From: BOG-994 sp049514215
GTDB lineage: Bacteria; Pseudomonadota; Gammaproteobacteria; Burkholderiales; Burkholderiaceae_D
Reading direction: 5' to 3'
Assembly (NCBI GenBank): GCA_049514215.1
Contig: JBEKVI010000013.1
Span: forward strand, 1 to 64,000
Length of the DNA stretch: 64,000 bases
Of this stretch, positions 25,238 through 34,545 are shown in pieces. The position numbers were made by a program, and so were the translations under genes. Under the pieces are notes generated by a model. It had not been told where the DNA came from and did no database searches. It saw only the letters and a list, made by a program, of their open reading frames with translations. Position 1 is the first letter of the stretch. The number at the start of each line of letters is the position of its first letter.

Positions 25238-26827
25238 GTGATCTTGAGTAGCGATGCCTTAGCCCGAGGCCCAGCAGTCCCGAATACGGGCTCGCCACCC
25301 AAGCGCGACAGGATCCCCGTGGCCGCGCGAGAGCGAGCACTTACGGCGCGCATTTCCAATTTTTTCCAGACGAAATCCTTCAGAAACGTTGCCACCGCCC
25401 TGATCGCAACAAGTCTTTGCACTCTGATCGCGTGGATGCTGTATCCGACACTCGACCTCGTCAATATCGCACTGCTGTACATGCTGGGGTGTGCATGGTC
25501 CAGCATATTCCTCGGACGCCTGGCAAGCGTGCTTGCCACCTTCACAAGTGTTCTGGAGTACGACTTTCTTTTCGTGCCTCCTCGTTTCTCCATCGAGGTC
25601 TATGACTGGCACTACATCATGACGTTCATGATGATGGCTATTGTGTCGATGTTGATCTCCGAGCTGGCCTTCCGCTCGCGCATGCAACTTGTTCTAGCGC
25701 AGGAGCGAGCAGACCGGCTACGCGCACTGTACGAATTCTCACGCGACCTTGCATCCAGGCGTGCACTCGGAGCGATATTCTCGGATCTGGTTGAACGCGC
25801 TCGCGTCGAGATCGGGGTCGAGGCCCGCGTTGAAAGTCCGGCGCCAGAGCTCGCCGAAAGCGCACTGAACACGCCCCTTTCTCAAGAGGTCGGCATCGAC
25901 GCGCTTGCGCCTTCAGTAGACGAGGGGACAGGTGATCTCCGCGTCCCGATCATCGCCGGCGGAAAGACCATTGCATGCTTGGTCGTCGAATCCTCCGGCA
26001 AAGCCGTGCTCGCCAGGCCCGAGCAATGTGATTTGCTCTGCAGTTTCGCAGGTCTCACATCGCTCGTAGTCGAGCGCACTCTCCTGGCAGAAGCCGCCGA
26101 GCGAAATCAGCGAGAAATCGAGAAGCAGGAGATTCGCAATTTGATGTTGAGTTCGATTAGTCACGACTTACGTACGCCAATGACGGTGATCATTGGTTCA
26201 GCACAAAGCCTCAGCGAGGAAGGAGACCATCTTGACCGTGATACCGCGCAGCAGTTGCTCGACGGCATTCTTCGGGAATCTCAGCGAATGTCCGATCTCC
26301 TCAATAGCATATTGGAGATATCCTGGCTCGACTCGGGGATGATTGCAGTCAATCGAAGTTGGAACGATCTTGAGGAGCTACTCGGCGCGGCACTGAAGTC
26401 GCTCTGCGGGCAGTTAGCAGGACGCGAGGTACGACTGGATCTGCAGGAGGATCTGCCACTAGTAAAGTGTGACGCGGTTCTGATTTCGCAGGTCATTGGC
26501 AATTTGCTGGACAATGCCAGCAAGCACACGCCGGCGAACGGACCTGTCGAGGTGCGCATCAAGGTCAGCGGAATGCGCCTATTCCTAGGAGTGCTTGATT
26601 CGGGCCCGGGGATTCCGGTTGATGCGGAAGAGAAGGTATTCGAAAAGTTTTTTCGGGTGCACCCTGAAACCCGGGGCGCCGGAACTGGCTTGGGGCTAGC
26701 CATCTGTCGCACCATCATCGCACTCCACGGCGGAGAGATTTCGGCCGAGTCTCGGAGTGGCGGCGGAGCGGCTTTCTGGTTCTGGCTGCCAATCGAGGCG
26801 AACGAGCCGTTTCGTGGAGATGAATAA
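25238..26827 (+). CDS. KdpD-like membrane sensor histidine kinase lacking the KdpD N-domain
   Basis: About 529 residues. A KdpD-type four-helix membrane domain (DUF4118; about 48-145, including LYMLGCAWSSIFLGRLASVLATFTSVLEYDFLFVPP core pieces) is followed by a GAF-like domain (about 165-290), HisKA with phospho-acceptor His309 in SSISHDLRTPMT, and a HATPase domain (NLLDNASKHT, DSGPGIP, GTGLGLAIC). The large KdpD sensor and USP domains of the E. coli protein are missing, so it is truncated relative to true KdpD. Start GTG at 25238 with only GGGA close by; uncertain. It overlaps functionally with the regulator gene 11 bases downstream. No kdpFABC genes are nearby. Confidence 0.87.
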   Translation: MILSSDALARGPAVPNTGSPPKRDRIPVAARERALTARISNFFQTKSFRNVATALIATSLCTLIAWMLYPTLDLVNIALLYMLGCAWSSIFLGRLASVLATFTSVLEYDFLFVPPRFSIEVYDWHYIMTFMMMAIVSMLISELAFRSRMQLVLAQERADRLRALYEFSRDLASRRALGAIFSDLVERARVEIGVEARVESPAPELAESALNTPLSQEVGIDALAPSVDEGTGDLRVPIIAGGKTIACLVVESSGKAVLARPEQCDLLCSFAGLTSLVVERTLLAEAAERNQREIEKQEIRNLMLSSISHDLRTPMTVIIGSAQSLSEEGDHLDRDTAQQLLDGILRESQRMSDLLNSILEISWLDSGMIAVNRSWNDLEELLGAALKSLCGQLAGREVRLDLQEDLPLVKCDAVLISQVIGNLLDNASKHTPANGPVEVRIKVSGMRLFLGVLDSGPGIPVDAEEKVFEKFFRVHPETRGAGTGLGLAICRTIIALHGGEISAESRSGGGAAFWFWLPIEANEPFRGDE

Positions 26828-26838
26828 TATGGTTGACC

Positions 26839-27540
26839 ATGAGTACCAATAAGGCGTCCGTCCTGGTGGTCGAAGATGAGGAGGCAATTCGTCGCTTTCT
26901 GAGGATCTCGCTCGAAGCAGAGAGCGTTAAGGTCATCGAGGCCCGAAACGGCGTTAGCGCCCAGGCCTGTGCGCAACGCTTTCGGCCCGATCTGTATTTG
27001 GTCGACCTGGGGCTGCCTGACATCGACGGTATCACCCTAATTACCCGGTTGCGCGAGTGGACCCGCAATCCAATCATCGTTCTCACCGCACGCGCGCAGG
27101 AAGTGGCCAAGGTGAACGCGCTCGACGCGGGAGCTGACGACTATCTGACCAAACCATTTGGTATTCATGAGTTGAAAGCTCGCATCCGAGTCGCGCTGCG
27201 CCGTCTGGTAACACTGGGTGACTTGCAAGCGCAGCCCGTGTTCTGGTTGGGCAAGATCAAGGTGGATCTGGACGATCGGCGGGCCACGCGCGACGGTGAG
27301 GAGATTCATCTCACCCCAACAGAGTTCCGAATGCTTGCGTGCCTCGCCTTGCACCCGGGAAAGGTGATCACGCAGAAGACCCTTTTACTCGAAGTCTGGG
27401 GTCCTGCCTACGACAAGGACACCCACTACCTGCGTATGTACGTGCGGCAATTGCGAAAGAAGCTCGAAGAAAACCCTGCAAACCCTAAGCACTTTCTCAC
27501 CGAACCGGGCGTGGGCTACAGGCTCGTGCTGACACCATAG
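26839..27540 (+). CDS. KdpE-like response regulator (OmpR family)
   Basis: About 233 residues: receiver domain with acidic pocket VEDEE, phospho-acceptor Asp56 in YLVDLGLPD, the switch Thr in VLTAR and Lys in TKPF; then an OmpR-type winged helix (LTPTEFRMLACLALHPGKVI to GVGYRLVL). The sequence style (VNALDAGADDYLTKPFGIHELKARIRVALRR) is that of KdpE. It follows the KdpD-like kinase by 11 bases and is its probable partner. The ATG at 26839 is chosen over TTG 26833. The regulon in this organism is unknown since no potassium-transport operon adjoins it; the porin downstream is one candidate. Confidence 0.9.
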   Translation: MSTNKASVLVVEDEEAIRRFLRISLEAESVKVIEARNGVSAQACAQRFRPDLYLVDLGLPDIDGITLITRLREWTRNPIIVLTARAQEVAKVNALDAGADDYLTKPFGIHELKARIRVALRRLVTLGDLQAQPVFWLGKIKVDLDDRRATRDGEEIHLTPTEFRMLACLALHPGKVITQKTLLLEVWGPAYDKDTHYLRMYVRQLRKKLEENPANPKHFLTEPGVGYRLVLTP

Positions 27541-28256
27541 CCGCCCTCCCGCGGCGCAGGCTCGCATCACAAGCTCGGCCCGGTGTTCCGTGTGAAACGG
27601 GACTGCCTGTCCTGCCCCCACGCGGGAAAATAGATATTTCGTAAATTTTCTACAGCGTTCCCGTGGTTCGACTCGTTCCTTTACGCCCTTTTTAGATTTT
27701 TTTTGGTGAAATGTAACTGCTTTGCCGCGCTGCACAAGTTTGCGTCCGTAATTTGACCGATCCACATTGAGAATTCGCAAATGATCGCGATCGAGCCATT
27801 GAAGTCGCGCAGATACATCCGCGTTCGGGGAATATTCGGAGCCTTGGTCGTCGCCGCCTCCGCAGTTGATTTCGCCGCGACGTTTGAGCCCGCTTCGACA
27901 CCACTTGGGCCGAAGTCCGAATCATGTTGAGCTACCGCACTCAGGGAATCATGGTGCTGAATGCGTTCGCCGAAATGGCGATCAGCATTGCATATTCGCC
28001 GCAACCTGATACGCGAACGCGACCCCGGCCACCGCGCTGCCATGCCGCGCGGAACCGACACCGGAAGCATACGTCGGCGACCCTCCAACTCCTTCACTAG
28101 GCGAGAGTGAGTCGGCTCCTTGCAGGTCATCGACCTCGTAAGGCACCACTCAATGGGGGTCTTTTTTTGGGGATGATCTCGTGAGGCGGTCGAGTCCAAC
28201 GTCCTGGATTGAGCCATGACAGATCGGGATTAAGCAGACAACCAAGGGGAGTCAGA
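27541..28256. other. about 715 bases without a supported gene, upstream of the porin
   Basis: The long gap contains a T-rich stretch near 27690-27710 and AT-rich patches near 27625-27660, against GC-rich surroundings. Minus-strand open frames here (up to 178 codons) are Arg- and Ser-rich and lack any family resemblance. A long regulatory leader, a small RNA or a remnant gene are possible; none is demonstrated. Confidence 0.45.
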
Positions 28257-29987
28257 ATGAAACTTATACATAGTACCGAAGCGACTCGCAGATGGCGATG
28301 GAGGCAGACCCGTGCAGCCAAGTTTTGGACTGGTTCCCTATTAGGGGCATTGATGGCTGTGGTGCAACCATCACCTGCAGCCGATGCTCCCGTGCCGGCC
28401 ACCGCCCCTGCCGCAACGACTTGCGATCCGTACAAGAACTATGAATGCCTGGATGACTACCTAGGTCAGGGATTTTGGGAGCGTCTAACCAATTACTACC
28501 AGCTGGAATGGGGTCAGCCAAGCGGTCCCACCGATCCGAAGGCGCCGGAAGCGCGTCGCGCCGACTGGCCGCCCGCCGCACAATCCACGCCGCCCATGCC
28601 ATTCACGGAGTGGCCTTATGGAGGAACCACTCCCTTGGGCGTGACACGGCCTAGTTCGGTCGACAGTCCACTGATGACGGCACTCGGGAACACCAGTTTC
28701 GGGAACTGGCTCAACGCCAACAACTTCCAGGTTTATGGTTGGATCGATGTCGGGGGCAATTTGAGCACCAGTACGACCAAGCCCGGCGGCAATGCCCCCG
28801 CCGCCTATCTCTACACACCGAATACCGTGCAACTCGATCAGGCCGTACTGTACCTCGATCGGTTTCCCGACACGGTGCAGAAGGATCATATCGACTGGGG
28901 GATGCGCCTGTCGGTGATCTACGGCGAAAACTATCGTTACACGACGTCCTATGGGCTAGCGAGCTACCAGTTGCTCGATAAGAACAAGGTCAACGGCTAC
29001 GATTTTCCAATGTTTTATGGCGAGGTCTTCGTTCCGTGGGTTGCCGAAGGTCTCATGCTGCGGGCTGGACGGTTCATTTCCCTGCCCGACATTGAGGCTC
29101 AGCTCGCCCCCAACAATTACATGTATACGCATTCGATGACATACACCTTTGACAACTACACCAACACGGGCCTCCAGAGCACACTCGCGCTAAACAAGAA
29201 CTGGATGGTCCAGCTTGGACTCACCGCAGGAACTGAGGCAGCGCTCACGCACTTGCACGAGACCGTAGGCAATCCGTATCCCAACGTCCCCGGCACGGGA
29301 CCTGGTCAGGTGGGATACAACCCGCTTTATCCCTATTCATCCTTCAAGAAAGATCCCGGCTCAATGCCATCTTGGACGCTTTGTGGCCGCTGGACCGCCG
29401 ATGATGGTAAGACTGACATCAACGCCTGTGCCGACGCCATTAACTCAGGCGAGTATGGTTACAACAACTTGCAGTGGTACGGCTTAACCGCCTACCACAC
29501 GTTCACCGAGCAATGGCATCTCTCATTCGAGGCCTACCACTTGTTCGAGAGAAATGTTCCGAACGAACTCAACAGTGACGTGCAGACGATCTACGCCAAT
29601 GGTGGGGCACCTTTTGCCGCAAGGTATATTCCGTACAATGCGCCGGGTTTGGCCATCTGCTCTAACGCCACGGTGCTGACCTGTCGTGCAGGAGCGTGGG
29701 GGGAAGTCGCCTACCTGAACTACTCGCCGGATCCGTTGAACAATTTCTCAATTCGACCTGAACTGTACTGGGACCCACAGGGCCAGAGAACCGGAGTAGC
29801 CACACACTATGTGAATTTTGCCCTGGGTTGGCAACACTGGTTTTCACCACAGGTCGAGATCAGACCCGAGATCGCCTACTACCACTCGCTTAATGGCCCG
29901 GCTTTTAATGGCAATGCAAACGCGGGGATCCTGCCCAACAAATCCACCGAGTGGATCCTCTCGGGAGACATTATCTGGCACTTCTAG
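28257..29987 (+). CDS. outer-membrane beta-barrel porin, BBP2/OmpL-like
   Basis: About 576 residues. A basic N-terminus and hydrophobic stretch (FWTGSLLGALMAVVQPSPAA, about 23-42) form the signal peptide. The mature protein is rich in aromatic and Gly/Asn residues and shows alternating strands, with the BBP2-type features F-x-V-Y-G-W-I-D-V-G-G, LDQAVLYLDRFPDT and a C-terminal aromatic strand ending W-H-F, as expected for BAM recognition. Start fixed by GGGGAG six bases upstream. It lies between two KdpE-like regulator genes, suggesting that at least one controls it. Substrate unknown. Confidence 0.85.
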   Translation: MKLIHSTEATRRWRWRQTRAAKFWTGSLLGALMAVVQPSPAADAPVPATAPAATTCDPYKNYECLDDYLGQGFWERLTNYYQLEWGQPSGPTDPKAPEARRADWPPAAQSTPPMPFTEWPYGGTTPLGVTRPSSVDSPLMTALGNTSFGNWLNANNFQVYGWIDVGGNLSTSTTKPGGNAPAAYLYTPNTVQLDQAVLYLDRFPDTVQKDHIDWGMRLSVIYGENYRYTTSYGLASYQLLDKNKVNGYDFPMFYGEVFVPWVAEGLMLRAGRFISLPDIEAQLAPNNYMYTHSMTYTFDNYTNTGLQSTLALNKNWMVQLGLTAGTEAALTHLHETVGNPYPNVPGTGPGQVGYNPLYPYSSFKKDPGSMPSWTLCGRWTADDGKTDINACADAINSGEYGYNNLQWYGLTAYHTFTEQWHLSFEAYHLFERNVPNELNSDVQTIYANGGAPFAARYIPYNAPGLAICSNATVLTCRAGAWGEVAYLNYSPDPLNNFSIRPELYWDPQGQRTGVATHYVNFALGWQHWFSPQVEIRPEIAYYHSLNGPAFNGNANAGILPNKSTEWILSGDIIWHF

Positions 29988-30164
29988 CTTTAATTTCTCC
30001 GACTAGCGTAGCGCCGCTCGGCTGTCCGTGTCGTCACTTCCCGGGACGCATGGTGCCCAAGGGCAACTAGGCTGAAACGCGCAGAGATGAACGGGCAGAC
30101 ACGCGCACTCGGTGGCCCGTAACTTGCATTCCCATGATGGCCCGTATCAAGCGCAGGACGACTT

Positions 30165-30917
30165 ATGAATGACTCCTCAAACATTCTGATTGTTGAAGAC
30201 AATCCCGCCATGCAGAGGGTGCTGACGTTGGCACTCGTGACCGAGGGGTTCCGAATCCTGGTGGCGTCAACCGCCGGAGAAGCCCGCGTACTGGCGAAAC
30301 AGGATCCGCCCGATCTCTATCTGATCGACCTTGGACTGCCGGACTCGCATGGAGTGGATTTAATTCGTGGCCTAAGGGCGTGGACCCGTAAGCCGATTCT
30401 GGTAGTCACCGCAACCTTAGACGAAGCTGAGAAGGTGCGGATCCTCGATGCTGGCGCCGACGACTACATCACGAAGCCATTCATGGTCGATGAGCTCAAG
30501 GCACGGGTACGTGTCGCGCTGCGTCGCCTGACTGGAATGACCAATACCGGTGCTCGCCGTGTCTTCCGATTGGGTGACGTTCTCGTCGATTTTTCAGAAC
30601 GCCGCGTTTGGCGTCAAGGCGAGTTGCTTCGCCTGACCCCAATCGAATTTCGCCTTCTCCACGTCCTTTGCGAGAACACCGGCAAGATCATCAGTCATGC
30701 GGAATTACTACAGTCGGTATGGGGATCCTCACGTCGGTCCGAGACGCAATACCTTCACATTTACGTCAACCGGCTGCGGGAGAAGCTCGAGGGGACGCTT
30801 GGGGGGAAGGACTCGAACATTCAAACCTACCCCCGAATGGGCTATCAACTTATCGCGAGCGAAATCATCGAAGAATCCGATTCGACTTCAACCGCGTTCG
30901 ACGTGGAAAGTCGATAG
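30165..30917 (+). CDS. second KdpE-like response regulator
   Basis: About 250 residues. Receiver with Asp55 in YLIDLGLPD, conserved Thr (VVTAT) and Lys (TKPF), and OmpR-type DNA-binding domain ending RMGYQLIA. It is clearly paralogous to the regulator at 26839 (shared phrases such as LDAGADDY, KARVRVALRRL). No dedicated kinase gene adjoins it, so it may share the kinase at 25238 or be an orphan. The C-terminus carries an extra Ser/Asp-rich tail after the domain. The EIIA-like gene follows 86 bases downstream. Confidence 0.88.
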   Translation: MNDSSNILIVEDNPAMQRVLTLALVTEGFRILVASTAGEARVLAKQDPPDLYLIDLGLPDSHGVDLIRGLRAWTRKPILVVTATLDEAEKVRILDAGADDYITKPFMVDELKARVRVALRRLTGMTNTGARRVFRLGDVLVDFSERRVWRQGELLRLTPIEFRLLHVLCENTGKIISHAELLQSVWGSSRRSETQYLHIYVNRLREKLEGTLGGKDSNIQTYPRMGYQLIASEIIEESDSTSTAFDVESR

Positions 30918-31003
30918 GGGCAGGCGATGCATGCATCACTTTTGCTCGGTTGTGGCGATCGTCAATTGACTGTTCGAGCCACCTCACATTTTGGGGCAAT
31001 CTC

Positions 31004-31552
31004 ATGAAGCGTACGCTATCTCCTTTGTCCCTTCAGAATTGGGCTTTCCGGCAACGGCAGCAGGACAGTAGCAAGGCACGCGAACGAACCCACGATCTGG
31101 CATCGCTGATTGCAGCCGAGGATGTGATTCTGAACCTTGATGCTCAAGACGGTGACGTGTTGTTCGATGCGGTTGGCGAGCACTGGTCAAAGCGTTTTGG
31201 CCTGCGGGTCGATGTCGTCTCGAATGCATTGCGCAGCCGGGAGTCACGGGGCTCGACGGCCCTCGGGAAAGGTGTCGCCATTCCCCACGCACGGTTGCCA
31301 TTCGTACATCGGCCACTGGTCGCGCTAGTGCGCACCCGCGCGGGCGTCTCGTTTGACTCGCCAGATGAGGAACCGGTATTTCTATTCTTGGTACTCATCG
31401 TGCCCAGCGAATGTGCGCAGGAACAGATTCAGCTTCTGTCCGACGCGGCGAGGATTTTCTCTCGTGCGACCCAGCGGCGCCGCCTTGGTTCATGTGGATC
31501 TAGCGATGAGGTTCTGGTGATTCTGAAGGAGAGCGAAGCAACTCCGGTATAG
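31004..31552 (+). CDS. PTS EIIA type 2 / PtsN-like regulatory protein
   Basis: About 182 residues. The EIIA-Ntr-type fold is seen from about residue 33: LIAAEDVILNLDA, the phosphorylatable His95 in GKGVAIPHARLP, and the P-V-F-L-F-L-V-L-I-V-P strand. There are no PTS permease genes around. In enterobacteria EIIA-Ntr binds KdpD and TrkA and adjusts potassium homeostasis, so its position after the Kdp-like kinase and regulators is telling, though linkage here is inferred. ATG at 31004 with GGGG about nine bases upstream; the frame is open far upstream inside the regulator gene. Confidence 0.85.
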   Translation: MKRTLSPLSLQNWAFRQRQQDSSKARERTHDLASLIAAEDVILNLDAQDGDVLFDAVGEHWSKRFGLRVDVVSNALRSRESRGSTALGKGVAIPHARLPFVHRPLVALVRTRAGVSFDSPDEEPVFLFLVLIVPSECAQEQIQLLSDAARIFSRATQRRRLGSCGSSDEVLVILKESEATPV

Positions 31553-31677
31553 CGCAAGCAGACACACCGCCCTGACTGTATGTCTCGAGAAACCGATTCT
31601 TGAGAACGCATCCTTTCACACGGCTGATTGGAGTCTTGCAGTCGATTGAACGCCACTTCGCGCGCAGCCATGGGTCG

Positions 31678-32553
31678 CTACAAGACGGTCGGCTTTCTCG
31701 CCAGGAGTAGCCCGGGCCGAAGTGAGCCGAAGGTGAGGAGGAAAAGAAAACCACTGACCCAGCGCGAGCCCGCGATACGAACCTCGCTCCAACCCGCTTG
31801 CAGGAGCACCCTCTCGTATTCGCGCAAGTGGCGGATGTCCTCGATCACGACGCGACCGCCTGGTTTGAGCACCCGCGCGATTTCTCGCAAGGCGCGCGCG
31901 CGATCGGCCTTCTGGTAAAGGTTATGCAGGGCCGCGCGCGAGATGACCGCGTCAAATTCATCCGCGCGAAAGGGCATGCGGCGCATGTCGGCCGTGGCGA
32001 TGGCCACGCGCTCGAAGGCACCCTCGCGGCGGGCGTTTTCAAGCGTGGCTAAGGGCTGGTTCCCCGACAGGTCTTCGCCTTGCCAGATGTCGATACCAAA
32101 GGCCATGCCACTGCCCAGCCGACGAGCGGCGCCAACCAAAAGGAGCCCCCGTCCACACCCCACGTCGAGGACATGTTCGCCTCCCCCGATGGACGCAGTA
32201 TCGAGCAGTTGCTCGCGTCCCCGCAACTTGCCGACCTTGCTGTCCCAGAGCATCCACAGCGCAAGCCCGGTACAAACCAGGGCGACCCAGAGGCCCGTTC
32301 CCGAGAGTTCGATCTCAACCTGCGCTCGGCCAACCGAAAAGCCGAACTGTCCGCTCCACAGGCCAAGGAGTATGGAGCACCAGATCAGAAGGCCTGCCAA
32401 TCCACACAGAAAGAGGTTACGCACCACACCTGGCGCATCGATGCCGTAGTCGGCTGCCGGCAGTAGGCGGGCCCTGGCGCTCACAACTCGCCTACGGCCC
32501 AGAGAGCGCCGAACTCGGAGGCCTCGCAGCGGCCGCGCAAAATCGCGTACCAT
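31678..32553 (-). CDS. membrane-anchored class I SAM-dependent methyltransferase
   Basis: About 291 residues. Two hydrophobic helices near 46-66 and 85-105 precede a Rossmann methyltransferase domain: motif I VLDVGCGRGLLLV, acidic loop GIDIW, motif II ATADMRRMPF, motif III VLKPGGRVVIEDI. The domain resembles the UbiE/Methyltransf_11 group. The substrate is unknown; the membrane anchor suggests a lipid or quinone-like molecule. Start at 32553 (GGGAG ten bases upstream) or GTG 32484. Divergent from the dipeptidase gene. Confidence 0.82.
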   Translation of the reverse strand: MVRDFARPLRGLRVRRSLGRRRVVSARARLLPAADYGIDAPGVVRNLFLCGLAGLLIWCSILLGLWSGQFGFSVGRAQVEIELSGTGLWVALVCTGLALWMLWDSKVGKLRGREQLLDTASIGGGEHVLDVGCGRGLLLVGAARRLGSGMAFGIDIWQGEDLSGNQPLATLENARREGAFERVAIATADMRRMPFRADEFDAVISRAALHNLYQKADRARALREIARVLKPGGRVVIEDIRHLREYERVLLQAGWSEVRIAGSRWVSGFLFLLTFGSLRPGLLLARKPTVL

Positions 32554-32628
32554 CGCGCTCGTGCTCCCGCGCGCGGGTTCCCGCTCGGGGGAACCCGCTT
32601 CGACATCGGAACCGTCCTGAGGACGCCC

Positions 32629-33735
32629 TTGCGCCGCGACATTTCATTGACTCGCCGCCGGATCCTCGGCGCGGGCCTTCTTAGCCTTGCTGGTTGCGGT
32701 TCTTTGGACCGTGGTCGGCCCGATGTCGATCGCCCCACCGGCGATGAGCGCATCCAATCGATACTTCGAGAGACGACCACGATCGACCTGCACAGCCATG
32801 CAGGTCGGGTGATCGCCGGACGCTCGGGTAACTTCGAGCGTCCCTTCGAGCCAGTCCGAGAGCCCATGTCGCAAGGGGGCATGAACCTCATCTGCCTTGC
32901 CGTCGTGGCCGATACACCCGTGACCCGTGTGAATGCCGACCACACCATCAGTGCCGTGCGCACCCCCAGTCCGGGTGAATTGTATGAGTACGCGCAGCAT
33001 TCTTTTCCCCGGGCAATGCGGCTGGTTGAACACGAGCGGCTGGCTCTGGTCACCGATCGTGACTCGATGGCCAAGGTGCGCAAGGCAGGTCCGGCAGTCA
33101 TCATGGCCTCAGAAGGCGCAGATTTCCTGGAGGGTCAGATCGATCGCGTAGACGAATTCTATGCGCGTTTCAGTCTCCGGCACATGCAGCTGACGCATTA
33201 TCGGGTCAACGAGCTAGGCGATATTCAAACTGTCCCCGAAATCTCTGGGGGGTTGTCCGCCTTTGGAGCCGACGTCATCCGCCGCTGCAATGCTCTGGGT
33301 ATTGTCGTGGACGTCGCACATGGACCCTTCGATCTCGTGCAACGCGCGGCCGAGGTCACGACCAAACCTCTGGTGTTGTCGCACACCTCGCTTGCCGCTG
33401 TTCCGAGGCCTTTTTCGCGGCTGATCGGGCCGGATCATGCGCGGATCATTGCATCGACCGGCGGAGTGATCGGAATTTGGCCTCCCGCGTCGCGGTTTCC
33501 GACGATGACCGCGCTCGCCGGAGGCATCGCTGCCATGGTTGATGTCGTAGGTGTCGAGCATGTCGGTCTTGGAACCGACATGCTCGGCCTCACGGGGCCC
33601 GCCGTCTTCGGAAGCTACACCGACCTCCCAGTGCTCATCGAGGCGCTCCTTGCACGCGGCTTCTCGTCAGCGGAAGTCAGCAGCATCGTCGGAGGAAATT
33701 ACCGGCGCGTGTTCGATGCGACGATGGTCTCTTAA
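32629..33735 (+). CDS. membrane dipeptidase (peptidase M19), lipoprotein
   Basis: About 368 residues. N-terminus R-R-R-I-L-G-A-G-L-L-S-L-A-G-C carries a lipobox (LAGC, Cys about 23) behind a twin-arginine-like motif, so it should be an exported lipoprotein. The M19 amidohydrolase signatures are TIDLHSHAG (metal ligands), MASEGADFLEG, LTHYRVNELGD, DVAHGPFD, LSHTSL and HVGLGTDMLG. The family is a zinc dipeptidase able to cleave L-L and L-D dipeptides. TTG start at 32629 with TGAGGA seven bases upstream. Confidence 0.88.
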   Translation: MRRDISLTRRRILGAGLLSLAGCGSLDRGRPDVDRPTGDERIQSILRETTTIDLHSHAGRVIAGRSGNFERPFEPVREPMSQGGMNLICLAVVADTPVTRVNADHTISAVRTPSPGELYEYAQHSFPRAMRLVEHERLALVTDRDSMAKVRKAGPAVIMASEGADFLEGQIDRVDEFYARFSLRHMQLTHYRVNELGDIQTVPEISGGLSAFGADVIRRCNALGIVVDVAHGPFDLVQRAAEVTTKPLVLSHTSLAAVPRPFSRLIGPDHARIIASTGGVIGIWPPASRFPTMTALAGGIAAMVDVVGVEHVGLGTDMLGLTGPAVFGSYTDLPVLIEALLARGFSSAEVSSIVGGNYRRVFDATMVS

Positions 33736-33804
33736 GCCTGCTTTGTCAGCTTGCACGGGCGCAGTGGCGGCCGCCCGCAGTGCCCATAAACGGAAGCGCC
33801 GGAT

Positions 33805-34545
33805 CTAGTACGCAGCGGCAAGGAGCGAGCGTGTGGACCTGTCTTGAGCGGAGGCGACCTGAAGATTGGCCGATCCCTCCTTGACTTGCTGTCCATTGAG
33901 GTACAGTGCCGTCTTGAACGCGTAGGCGCCCTGCGGCGCGCCGTCGGGAAGGTTGAACGTGAATTGCGTCTGGTACTCGCCGCCACCTCCCGAAGGATTG
34001 GCCGGTTTGCGCGTCGTCCGAAGCGGCTTGCCGTCGGGTCCAAGGAGCGTGATCTCTTCTTCCACCTTCGGATCAATCCCATCGGTTCCCTGGATGACAT
34101 CGATCGTGGAAGCCAGATCTGCGCTATCCCCCCGTCGGATCTGGTCGGCCGGACCCACGTGCGTTTCGTATTGGGCCACGAAGCTTTGCGTGGGAACTTC
34201 GCCTTGATGCTGTTGGGTATATTCCGTGGAAACCTGCTGCGCCGTCTTGGTCTGACGCGTCTTGTAGTTGTAGGCAACGCAAATCGCAGCAGCGAGCCCG
34301 CCTCCAATCGCCGCACCTTTTAAACGGTTATTGCCGCGCGACAGGAGGGCGCCGGCTACAGCACCGATCACGGCGGCAGCCGCAGTGTTGCACCCTTCCA
34401 TCTTCGGCTGATCTTGAGGCGAAGAAGGAGGTGGTGGATTCGACTGGGCTTGCGCTAACGCGAGCTTAGGTGACGGGCACGCCAGTGCCAAGGCAAGCGT
34501 CGCCGCGACTATGCTCCGTGTTTTGATGAAGTGCTCAATCCGCAT
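33805..34545 (-). CDS. glycine-zipper-containing envelope protein, function unknown
   Basis: About 246 residues. Signal peptide (residues about 1-32, ending LALAQA) then a Pro-rich linker. A glycine-zipper-like hydrophobic segment (AAAAVIGAVAGALLSR and AAIGGGLAAAIC, about 52-90) is followed by a soluble beta-rich domain (about 150-235: EYQTQFTFNLPDGAPQGAYA, FKTALYLNG). It resembles outer-membrane-associated glycine-zipper proteins, but no named family is certain. ATG 34545 has AGGGGGAA upstream. Confidence 0.75.
   Translation of the reverse strand: MRIEHFIKTRSIVAATLALALACPSPKLALAQAQSNPPPPSSPQDQPKMEGCNTAAAAVIGAVAGALLSRGNNRLKGAAIGGGLAAAICVAYNYKTRQTKTAQQVSTEYTQQHQGEVPTQSFVAQYETHVGPADQIRRGDSADLASTIDVIQGTDGIDPKVEEEITLLGPDGKPLRTTRKPANPSGGGGEYQTQFTFNLPDGAPQGAYAFKTALYLNGQQVKEGSANLQVASAQDRSTRSLLAAAY

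Noticed and set aside
27681..28217. 178-codon minus-strand frame upstream of the porin
   Set aside because: Arg/Ser-rich, no domain pattern, no convincing Shine-Dalgarno; more likely non-coding.
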